Part shown: positions 8,144 through 15,158 of the stretch, in pieces | How positions within the stretch are numbered: the stretch's first letter is position 1 | Layout of the letters: each line of letters opens with the position of its first letter | From: DATKLX01 sp035542155 | GTDB taxonomy: Bacteria > Chloroflexota > Anaerolineae > Anaerolineales > Anaerolineaceae | Reading direction: 5' to 3' | NCBI GenBank assembly: GCA_035542155.1 | Contig: DATKLX010000235.1 | Coordinates: forward strand, 1 to 21,712 | DNA: 21,712 bases | The notes under the pieces: model-generated | What the model was told of the DNA's origin: nothing | The model's input: the letters and a program-made list of their open reading frames with translations, nothing else | Database searches by the model: none | Program-made: the position numbers and the translations under genes

Positions 8144-9319
8144 TCAGACCTGGAGTCTGGCTACATCGGCAGGAAGGTGGGAGACATCAATCATGCAGTC
8201 GTCACAGAACAAAGTGGCGCGCTCGATGGCATTACTCAGCTCGCGGATATTTCCAGGCCAATCATAAGCCAGCAAGGCTTTCATGGCTGGCGGGGAGATA
8301 TCGGTGATATTTGCGCCCTGGCGCGCATTGTGCAGGCGCAGCAAGAATCCGACCAGCTCGGGAATGTCGCTTTTCCGCTTGCGCAGGGGGGGCAGGTCGA
8401 GATCGACTACTTTTAAGCGGTAGTACAGGTCTTCGCGGAAGTGCCCGGCTTTGATCATTTGAACGAGATCGCGGTTTGAGGCAGCGATGATCTGTACGTC
8501 GACTTTGATCACATTGGTGCCGCCCACGCGGCGGAAAGAGCGTTCTTCAAGGACACGGAGGAGCTTGGCTTGAATCTCCATCGGCATGGAGGAGATCTCA
8601 TCCAGGAAGAGGATTCCCGCATCGGCCAGCTCGATCAACCCGGTTTTTCGCCGTTCGGCACCGGTAAATGCGCCGGCTTCGTACCCGAAAAGCTCCGATT
8701 CGAGCACGGTGGGCTGGATCGCGGCGCAGTTAATCGCAATAAAAGGCTTACTGGCCCGCGGCCCGGAGCGATGGATGAATTGGGCGAGAACCTCTTTTCC
8801 AGTTCCGGTCTCCCCCGTGATCAACACCGACACCGAGGCAGCCGCGGCGCGCTGGGCCTGGTTGATCATGCTGCGCATCTCAGGGCTGGTGCCAATCACA
8901 AAATTACCCTTCTGAAGCTGGGCGCTGCGTAGATGGTCCAGCTCCTTGCGCATTGCAACGACTTCGCTGGCCCGCTGGACTGAGGCCTCTAGTTGGGATA
9001 ACTGGATGGGCTTTTGGAGAAAATCATGGGCTCCGTTTTTCATCGCATCCACTGCCATATCGATATCCCCGAACGCAGTAATAAGGATAATGGGCGGACG
9101 AAGGGGCAGGTGGCGGGTTTCATACAGCAAATTCGGGCCATACCCATCCGGAAGCTGCACGTCCAGCAAGATGATGTCCGCGTTCCCTTTCTGGATGCAG
9201 GTGCGGGCTTCTTCCAATGTCGCCGCACCGACGACCTCGTACCCTTTGGATGTCAGGAAATCTCCCACAATGTGGCGTGCGTTTTCTTCGTCGTCAACAA
9301 CCAGAACTGTAGATGTCAT
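8144..9319 (-). CDS. NtrC-family sigma-54 activator/response regulator lacking a DNA-binding domain
   Basis: This 391-residue regulator has a receiver domain (about 1-120; Asp53 phosphoacceptor, Thr81, Lys103) and a sigma-54 AAA+ domain (about 140-375). The AAA+ domain shows Walker A GETGTGKE (169-176), the GAFTGA sigma-54 contact loop (216-221), Walker B GILFLDE (235-241), arginine-finger candidates Arg295/Arg301 and a sensor-2 GNIREL. It ends about 15 residues after the AAA+ lid, where NtrC (roughly 470 residues) would carry a Fis-type helix-turn-helix; none is present and no frameshifted remnant is evident. Some known members, such as Helicobacter FlgR and Chlamydia CtcC, also lack this domain and act from solution. 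Its ATG overlaps the TGA of the kinase gene, so kinase and regulator are almost certainly a cognate pair, phosphorylated to drive ATP-dependent promoter opening by the neighbouring RpoN. Confidence 0.95.
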   Translation of the reverse strand: MTSTVLVVDDEENARHIVGDFLTSKGYEVVGAATLEEARTCIQKGNADIILLDVQLPDGYGPNLLYETRHLPLRPPIILITAFGDIDMAVDAMKNGAHDFLQKPIQLSQLEASVQRASEVVAMRKELDHLRSAQLQKGNFVIGTSPEMRSMINQAQRAAAASVSVLITGETGTGKEVLAQFIHRSGPRASKPFIAINCAAIQPTVLESELFGYEAGAFTGAERRKTGLIELADAGILFLDEISSMPMEIQAKLLRVLEERSFRRVGGTNVIKVDVQIIAASNRDLVQMIKAGHFREDLYYRLKVVDLDLPPLRKRKSDIPELVGFLLRLHNARQGANITDISPPAMKALLAYDWPGNIRELSNAIERATLFCDDCMIDVSHLPADVARLQV

Positions 9320-11283
9320 TGCTCACTGTCTCCATTGTAAGCCGGTAAAGATACGTGAAAGATTGTCCCTCCCGGGAAGCTCGTCACGTTGATGCTACCT
9401 TTATGCGCGGTTAAAATGCTCTTGGTAATCGCCAGACCCAGGCCGGTGCCCTGCGGGTTGGTGGTGACAAAAGGCTCGAAGATTCGCGCGCGGATTTCAT
9501 CGGGGATGCCAGGCCCGGTATCAGACACGCTGATTTCGAGCTGAGGATTATCCGGGGACTGGTTGTCGGTAGTCACTTTGACCGAGAGGGTGCCGCCGGT
9601 CTCGCTCATTGCCTGGACGGCGTTGCTGATCAGGTTGGTGAAAACCTGCTCCAGGGCGTAGGGCTCCGCGTTGACCAGCGGGCAGTTGGGCTCGGGATGA
9701 AAATAAGGTTTGACGTTAACCCGCGCCAGGCGCGGATTCCAGCGGTCCAGCAGTCTCTTGAGCAACTCGCAAACGTCGGTTGGGAAAAATTTATATTCTT
9801 TGGGCCGCGAAAAAGAGAGGACCGATTCCATCAGGTGGGTCAGGCGAGTGCAGTCGTGCAGCATCCGGGTCAAATATTCCTGGTTGGGGTCGTCCTCCGG
9901 CAGCTTCATCGATATCAACTGGAGGCCAGTGCTGATGTTGTTGATTGGATTGCGGACTTCATGGGCGAAAATCGCGGTGATATTTCCCAACAAAGCGCGC
10001 TGTTCCAACTGCTGGGTGCGCAGCCGGATTTGCTCGTTTTCACTGACGTCTTTGAACAGCACTGCGATCCCAATCACTGTATCCCCATCCAGGATCGGAA
10101 TTGTCCGGATGAGAGCAAAGAATGTTTGGCCAGTCCGGCGGTGCAGGTTGATATTGCCCAGGTCGTGGGTAGGGATGTTCTGCTGAGCATTCTGCAAGGC
10201 CGCGGAAAGGGCATCGGAGCCAATCATGATGTTCTCGATGTTATTCCCCTGCACCTCGGAGTTGGGGTAGCCCAGAAGCAGCTCGGCGGTTGGGTTCATA
10301 TCCAGGATAGTCAATTGCGGATCGACCAGGATCACGCCTTCGCTGGTATTCTCAACCAATGCTTCCTGAGAGACAAGCGACAGGCGATATTTTTCCAGGC
10401 CGCTTTTCAGGTTGTTCACCAGAATAAAGTGATCCATGGCGGAGGACAATTGAGCGGCGAAGATATCCATGAGGGTCATCAACTGGTACGTCGGGGCGGA
10501 CTGGGTCTCCGCGGCAACCAGGAGTCCGACCAATGCTCCGTCGCTTCCCAGGGGAACCGTGGCGAGGAAATTTAAATTCGCAACTCTGGCGGTGCGGTGC
10601 AAGTCTGAAGATACTCTTTTTCCGGGAAGCCAGAGAGTTGGGTTTTGCAGTCGATGGAGGTTCTGCGATGGGAGTATCGCGGGAAAAACCGGTTCAGGGG
10701 TTTGTTCAAGCGCAGCGATCTTTTGGAGCTGGGGAAAGGTGCTGTTCGCCCAATAAACACACAGCAGGTCAACGTCAAGCAGCTTTTGACCGATCTTCAT
10801 TGCCTCAGTCAAACAGGATTGGATATCCGGCTGGTTGGTGAGGCCTGCCAGTTCGCTCATGCATCTGAGGAGCTGTTCCTGGCGCCCCTGATCAGCCAGG
10901 TTCTGGCGATATATAGCCAGGGGGGTGAGGCAAATCAAGAACCATTGATTATTGTTATCCAGTGAAACAATCCGCGCCATCACCTGCAGGGAGTCGCGGT
11001 TCCGGCGAGTCAGGTTGGCCTCGCGCTCATCTCCCGCGATCAGGGGCTGGCGAACCAGGCTGGGAAGCAGGTCGGAAAAAGGGGTATTCAGGGTTTCTGC
11101 CAGGGTAAAGGCGGTCAATTTTAATAACTGGCTATTCGCGCTCAGAAGCTGCCCGCGGGTTTGATCAACCAGAACGGCTGGTTCTTCCAATAGATTGAGG
11201 AGGATATTGAATTCCGTAAAGCCTGGTGAGCGACCTCGCCAGGCTGAAGGGAAGGAATAGCGGGAGATGAAGGTACTATTCAT
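9316..11283 (-). CDS. soluble PAS-GAF-PAS sensor histidine kinase
   Basis: This 655-residue kinase has no membrane helix, so it should sense a cytoplasmic signal. Order: a PAS-like domain (about 25-125), a GAF-like domain (about 135-290), a second PAS (about 305-420), a HisKA domain with His441 in FAHEVRNPINN, and a HATPase domain with N box (Asn554), G1 DTGPGIP (588-594) and G2 GTGLGLA (612-618). This is the NtrB-like layout typical of partners of sigma-54 activators. Both ends overlap neighbours by ATGA: the start with the rpoN stop, and the stop with the regulator start. There is no clear Shine-Dalgarno at its start, consistent with translation coupled to rpoN. The ligand cannot be told from sequence. 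Confidence 0.95.
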   Translation of the reverse strand: MNSTFISRYSFPSAWRGRSPGFTEFNILLNLLEEPAVLVDQTRGQLLSANSQLLKLTAFTLAETLNTPFSDLLPSLVRQPLIAGDEREANLTRRNRDSLQVMARIVSLDNNNQWFLICLTPLAIYRQNLADQGRQEQLLRCMSELAGLTNQPDIQSCLTEAMKIGQKLLDVDLLCVYWANSTFPQLQKIAALEQTPEPVFPAILPSQNLHRLQNPTLWLPGKRVSSDLHRTARVANLNFLATVPLGSDGALVGLLVAAETQSAPTYQLMTLMDIFAAQLSSAMDHFILVNNLKSGLEKYRLSLVSQEALVENTSEGVILVDPQLTILDMNPTAELLLGYPNSEVQGNNIENIMIGSDALSAALQNAQQNIPTHDLGNINLHRRTGQTFFALIRTIPILDGDTVIGIAVLFKDVSENEQIRLRTQQLEQRALLGNITAIFAHEVRNPINNISTGLQLISMKLPEDDPNQEYLTRMLHDCTRLTHLMESVLSFSRPKEYKFFPTDVCELLKRLLDRWNPRLARVNVKPYFHPEPNCPLVNAEPYALEQVFTNLISNAVQAMSETGGTLSVKVTTDNQSPDNPQLEISVSDTGPGIPDEIRARIFEPFVTTNPQGTGLGLAITKSILTAHKGSINVTSFPGGTIFHVSLPAYNGDSEQ

Positions 11284-12692
11284 GCAACGACTGTGGAACG
11301 ATTGTGACGCAGGTGGGCAGGTAAAATCCCTTCCATCGCACGGTACTTCGCCACGGTGCGTCTGGCAACGACATAACCCTGTTTCGCCAGCAGGCTGGCC
11401 AGCTCGGTATCACTGAGCGGGCTGCTTTCGGCTTCAATGATCGTGCGCAGAGCGGTGCGTACGTTGAGGCTGCGGTCAAAGAACATCGACATCGGGACAA
11501 TCCTCCCATTGGGCAACTGGACCGCTTTATTCGAGACGGCGCGTGAGATGGTCGATTCGTGGACTTCCAGCTCCCCGGCAATCTGGGCCCGGGTGAGGGG
11601 CTTGAGATCCGCTTCACCATGCAGGATGAAATCTTGCTGCAGAATGACCAGGCGCTGCATCAGCCGCTGCATGGTGTGGTTGCGCTGCTGGATGCACTTG
11701 ACAAATAAGGAGGCGCGTTCGAGGTCAGATTTCCACGCCCCGATTTTTTCCTCGGATGCCTGGCGGATCGATTGGCGGAACAGGGGGTTAATTCGCAACG
11801 TCCCTGCCAGGGGCATGATGATCTCCACGACCAGGCGGTTATCCGAGGACTCATTGAGGTGGGTGATGAGGATATCGGGATGGTGGTACACCTGGGTTGC
11901 GGCAGCCGCGGGTTGGCGCTGGTCTCCCCAATGCGAGCGGCCGGGGAAGGGATTGAGATTCTCGCTGATGAACCGGGCGATTTCCTGAGCCTGGCGAACC
12001 GAGATTTTCAAGCTTCGCGCCAGGTCAACGTACTGGTGCCGGCTGAGCAGGTCCATGCTGGTGCGGATGGCCTGCTCGGCCAGTGGAGGAACCGGCCGGG
12101 TCTCTGCCAGGATCTCAAGCTGGACCAGCAAGGCTTCCTGGGGGGAGGATGAGCCTACCCCGATCGGATCTGCGCGCTGGATCAGGCGAATGATCGCTTC
12201 CACTCCGGAGGGCAGGACGTGATGAAACCGGGCTACTTCCATCACTGTGATGGTGAGGAAGCCATCTTCGTCCAGGTGGGTCAGCAAATAGGCTGCGATG
12301 CGCCGGTCGGCGGGATCCAGCTCGGTGGCAACCTGGCGAAGGACGTAGGTGGGGAGGTCCTCGGTTGTGGTGGAATAATTATCTTCTGGAAAATCTTCTT
12401 TTGAAATCCCGCTGCCAGTGTAGAAATCTTCACGGGGCGAGACGAACACGATCGGCTCATCCACGGTGGTCCCTTGCGGCCGGCTGCAAATGGGGCAGTT
12501 GCCCCGCGGGGGGAGCAGCCGGGAACAGGTGGGGCAGCGCCGTTCTTCAACCAGCTCCAGGGCCGGGTTCGAGGCAAGCTCGGATTCGATGGTTTGATGC
12601 AGTTCCTCAGCGGTGAGGCTGAGCAGCGTCATCGTTTGGGCGAGATGGGCTGTGGTAAGCGGACGGAGGATTTGATAATGTGTCTGTAGCAT
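11280..12692 (-). CDS. rpoN: RNA polymerase sigma-54 factor RpoN with a Cys4 insertion
   Basis: The 470-residue product has region I (about 1-48; Gln-rich LAQTMTLLSLTAEELHQTI and NPALE), a core-binding domain (about 110-300), the helix-turn-helix with HESTISRAVSNKAVQLPNG (378-396) and the RpoN box ARRTVAKYR (443-451), which reads the -24 element. I chose the ATG at 12692 because region I begins there; a longer frame to 13043 would add a non-conserved, low-complexity extension running through the trmFO start region. Between region I and the core-binding domain lie CPTC (53-56) and CPIC (66-69), a likely zinc-binding knuckle not found in the well-studied enterobacterial protein. The gene heads an operon with its own kinase and activator, and a sigma-54 promoter lies 47 bases before the ATG, suggesting positive autoregulation. 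Confidence 0.96.
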   Translation of the reverse strand: MLQTHYQILRPLTTAHLAQTMTLLSLTAEELHQTIESELASNPALELVEERRCPTCSRLLPPRGNCPICSRPQGTTVDEPIVFVSPREDFYTGSGISKEDFPEDNYSTTTEDLPTYVLRQVATELDPADRRIAAYLLTHLDEDGFLTITVMEVARFHHVLPSGVEAIIRLIQRADPIGVGSSSPQEALLVQLEILAETRPVPPLAEQAIRTSMDLLSRHQYVDLARSLKISVRQAQEIARFISENLNPFPGRSHWGDQRQPAAAATQVYHHPDILITHLNESSDNRLVVEIIMPLAGTLRINPLFRQSIRQASEEKIGAWKSDLERASLFVKCIQQRNHTMQRLMQRLVILQQDFILHGEADLKPLTRAQIAGELEVHESTISRAVSNKAVQLPNGRIVPMSMFFDRSLNVRTALRTIIEAESSPLSDTELASLLAKQGYVVARRTVAKYRAMEGILPAHLRHNRSTVVA

Positions 12693-12738
12693 GGTGAGCC
12701 CCGGTGATATGATAAGTATATTCCGATGTGGCTTTCGT

Positions 12739-12754
12739 TGCAAGATGTATGCCA
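12739..12754 (-). promoter_or_regulatory. sigma-54 (-24/-12) promoter upstream of rpoN
   Basis: On the minus strand the site is TGGCATACATCTTGCA, with TGGCA(Y) at -24, TTGCA at -12 and the correct 12-base GG-to-GC step. The predicted start is near 12728, about 36 bases before the rpoN ATG at 12692. It lies in the rpoN-trmFO divergent gap and points toward rpoN. Confidence 0.8.
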
Positions 12755-12792
12755 CACAATTTTGCCTACTAACAGGAAGTACAATTATCCGG

Positions 12793-12801
12793 TGGTAAAA
12801 T
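12793..12801 (+). promoter_or_regulatory. possible extended -10 promoter for trmFO
   Basis: TGGTAAAAT matches an extended -10 (TGn followed by a 5/6 match to TATAAT). No good -35 lies at 17 bases, which extended -10 promoters tolerate. The expected start near 12808 leaves a leader of about 33 bases before the trmFO ATG. The motif is short, so confidence is modest. Confidence 0.35.
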
Positions 12802-12840
12802 GTGTGGATCGAATCCGGCGTGTGCTGGCGGGAGTCCGGT

Positions 12841-14211
12841 ATGGCTGTGCTAACGATCATTGGCGGGGGTCTCGCGGGAAGCGAAGCGGCCTGGCAGGCT
12901 GCGATTCGCGGCCTTGACGTGTTGTTATATGAGATGCGCCCCCTGCACTCGACGGGAGCGCATACCACCGGGGATCTCGCCGAGCTGGTCTGCTCCAACT
13001 CGCTTGGCTCAAACCTTTCCGACCGGCCATCTGGGCTGCTCAAGGAAGAGCTACGCCGGATGGGTTCTTTACTCCTGGCCTGCGCCGAGGAGACGGCACT
13101 ACCCGCCGGGGGAGCCCTGGCGGTCGACCGCGAAGCATTTTCTCAAAGGGTCACCGAACGGATCATCGGCCACCCCCGGATTCGATTGATTCGTGAAGCT
13201 TATCATCAAATCCCCGAAGGGCTGGCCGTGATCGCTTCCGGCCCGCTGACCTCTCATGAATTGTCCGAAAGCATCGCAGCTCTGACTCAGGAAGAACATC
13301 TTTTTTTCTATGACGCCATCTCACCGATTGTGTCGGCAGATTCGATTGACATGAGCGTTGCTTACCGCGCTTCACGGTACCGACACGAAGAACCGGATGG
13401 CGATTACATCAACTGCCCATTTGAGCAGGAGGAATACGAGCGGTTCGTTCAGGAGCTGCTCCGCGCCGAGCGGATCCGATTGCGCGAATTTGAGGATGAG
13501 ATTTTAAGCGGCGTTCGTGCCGGGCCGCAGGAGTTTTTCGAGGGCTGCCTGCCGGTTGAGGTGATCGCGCAGCGCGGCGAGTGCACTCTGGCGTATGGCC
13601 CGATGCGGCCGGTCGGCCTGACAGACCCGCGATCGGGAAAACGCCCTTACGCGGTGGTGCAGTTGCGCCAGGATAACCTGGCCGGCACCCTATATAACCT
13701 GGTTGGATTTCAAACCAATCTGACCTACCCGGAGCAAAAACGGGTATTCCGGATGATCCCGGGGCTGGAAAAAGCAGAGTTCGTGCGCTATGGCCAGATG
13801 CACCGAAATACCTTTATCGCATCGCCGGCTCTGCTCCGCCCGACGCTGCAATTCAAGGGGCGGGATGATCTTTTTTTCGCGGGACAGATCACGGGTGTAG
13901 AGGGCTATATGGGGAATGTGGCGACAGGCTTGCTGGCAGGCTGGAACGCAGCCCGGCTTCTGAACTGCCTCGAGCCGGTGACGCTTCCACTAACAACCAT
14001 GCTGGGTGCATTGTGCCACTATATCACCCACACTGAGAGCAAATCCTTCCAGCCGATGAAGGCGAATTTTGGGATTTTACCCGCGCTGACCGACCATGGC
14101 AAAGTAGATAAGCGCCAGAGAGCGGCCGCTTATTCACAGCGCGCGCTGAGGGATCTGGAAGTGTTTCTTTCTTCCATTGTAGATATTGAGGAAGGATATC
14201 ATTCGATGTGA
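12841..14211 (+). CDS. trmFO: methylenetetrahydrofolate-tRNA-(uracil-5-)-methyltransferase TrmFO
   Basis: TrmFO makes 5-methyluridine at position 54 in the tRNA T-loop, using 5,10-methylene-THF as carbon donor and FAD/NAD(P)H as reductant. The 456-residue length is normal. Visible motifs are the FAD-binding GGGLAGSEAA (8-17), Cys51 in LVCSNSLGS, Cys236 in FFEGCLPVE (matching the two active-site cysteines known in the family) and the C-terminal FAGQITGVEGYMGNVATGL. I chose the ATG at 12841 because the FAD motif begins right after it and GGAG lies seven bases upstream. An in-frame ATG at 12802 would add 13 unconserved residues. It is divergent from rpoN. Its stop overlaps the GTG start of the M28 enzyme, so the two are cotranscribed. 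Confidence 0.97.
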   Translation: MAVLTIIGGGLAGSEAAWQAAIRGLDVLLYEMRPLHSTGAHTTGDLAELVCSNSLGSNLSDRPSGLLKEELRRMGSLLLACAEETALPAGGALAVDREAFSQRVTERIIGHPRIRLIREAYHQIPEGLAVIASGPLTSHELSESIAALTQEEHLFFYDAISPIVSADSIDMSVAYRASRYRHEEPDGDYINCPFEQEEYERFVQELLRAERIRLREFEDEILSGVRAGPQEFFEGCLPVEVIAQRGECTLAYGPMRPVGLTDPRSGKRPYAVVQLRQDNLAGTLYNLVGFQTNLTYPEQKRVFRMIPGLEKAEFVRYGQMHRNTFIASPALLRPTLQFKGRDDLFFAGQITGVEGYMGNVATGLLAGWNAARLLNCLEPVTLPLTTMLGALCHYITHTESKSFQPMKANFGILPALTDHGKVDKRQRAAAYSQRALRDLEVFLSSIVDIEEGYHSM

Positions 14212-15113
14212 AACAAAAATTAAACCGGGCCTGGCTGGCGCTTATCACTGGCGTGATTCTCGTGGGGGCTGGAATTGCTGTCTGGTATGGACTGGTTCGA
14301 TCAACCTCAACCCCCAGGAACATCAGCTTTAACGGCGAGCGCGCGTTTCAAAACCTTGCCTTCCAGATGTCGCTGGGCCCGCGGATTGTCGGGACTGAGG
14401 GGCATGCCAGGGTTGTGAGCTGGATCGAGCAACAGATGACTGCCGCGGACTGGCAGGTTGGGGCTCCAGAGCTTCAATGGATGGGGCACCCCGTTCAAAA
14501 CATAATCGCCAGGCGCGGGACGGGAAAACCGTGGATCGTCATTGGCGCCCATTACGACACGAGAATGTGGGCGGACCAGGAAAAGAATGAAGCCAAACAA
14601 AAGGATCCTGTCCCCGGGGCCAATGACGGGGCATCTGGAGTGGCGGTTCTACTCGAACTGGGCAGAGTGCTACCCAAAGATCTTCCCAAAACCGTCTGGC
14701 TGGTTTTTTTCGACGCCGAGGACAACGGCGACATCCCTGGATATGACTGGATCATGGGCTCACGAGCTTTCGTGGCCAGCCTGACCGAGAAGCCGGACGC
14801 GGCGGTGATCGTGGATATGATCGGAGACAAAGATCTGAACATCTTTATGGAGCGCAATTCGAACGCGGACCTTAACCGGCAGGTCTGGGATCAGGCGAAT
14901 TCACTGGGTTTCGCGGATAACTTTATCCCACAGTACAGGTGGTCCATGGAGGATGACCACACCCCCTTTTTGCAGGCGGGTGTTCCCGCGGTGGATATTA
15001 TCGATTTTAACTATCCCGCCTGGCATACGACGAAGGACACGATCGATCAGGTCTCGGCAAGAAGCCTGCAGATCGTCGGCGAGACCTTAAGAAGCTGGCT
15101 GACCAGTTTTTGA
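14208..15113 (+). CDS. membrane-anchored M28 metallohydrolase, glutaminyl-cyclase-like
   Basis: The 301-residue product has an N-terminal membrane anchor (about 10-30) and a single M28 zinc hydrolase domain facing outward. Likely metal or catalytic residues are His115 (GAHYDT), Asp140 (GANDGASG), Glu171-Asp172 (FFDAEDNG), Asp203 (VDMIGD) and His273 (AWHTTKD). The stretch EDDHTPFLQAGVPA (248-261) resembles the EDDHIPFL block of animal-type glutaminyl-peptide cyclotransferases, which convert N-terminal Gln to pyroglutamate. Asp203 and His115 would also suit a two-metal aminopeptidase, so the reaction is not settled. The GTG start (14208) overlaps the trmFO stop, with GGAAGG about 12 bases upstream. 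It shares no obvious pathway with TrmFO. Confidence 0.88.
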   Translation: MKQKLNRAWLALITGVILVGAGIAVWYGLVRSTSTPRNISFNGERAFQNLAFQMSLGPRIVGTEGHARVVSWIEQQMTAADWQVGAPELQWMGHPVQNIIARRGTGKPWIVIGAHYDTRMWADQEKNEAKQKDPVPGANDGASGVAVLLELGRVLPKDLPKTVWLVFFDAEDNGDIPGYDWIMGSRAFVASLTEKPDAAVIVDMIGDKDLNIFMERNSNADLNRQVWDQANSLGFADNFIPQYRWSMEDDHTPFLQAGVPAVDIIDFNYPAWHTTKDTIDQVSARSLQIVGETLRSWLTSF

Positions 15114-15117
15114 GCAG

Positions 15118-15146
15118 TTGGCAAAAAAGGAATCCTATCGTAAACT
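15118..15146 (+). promoter_or_regulatory. probable sigma-70-type promoter for the histidine kinase and downstream genes
   Basis: TTGGCA (15118-15123; 5/6 to TTGACA), a 17-base spacer and TAAACT (15141-15146; 4/6 to TATAAT) lie in the 45-base gap before the kinase. The start would fall near 15153, only about six bases before the ATG, giving a nearly leaderless message. Confidence 0.45.
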
Positions 15147-15158
15147 AATAGGGTATCC

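Noticed and set aside
9697..10575. 292-residue open frame on the plus strand
   Set aside because: It lies antisense to the kinase catalytic and PAS regions. The kinase frame is unambiguous.
1..12692. CRISPR-guided TPR-CHAT (gRAMP-like) system
   Set aside because: There is no repeat array, Cas7-like or other nuclease gene in the window, and the protease looks closer to C25 than to CHAT.
12729..12742. TGGCTTTCGTTGCA on the plus strand as a sigma-54 promoter for trmFO
   Set aside because: The GG-to-GC step is 10 bases rather than 12, and sigma-54 does not tolerate that change. The true site is on the opposite strand, overlapping it.
12693..13043. N-terminal extension of rpoN to 13043
   Set aside because: The added residues show no sigma-54 similarity and the frame would run through the divergent trmFO start and both promoters. 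Region I starts at the ATG at 12692.
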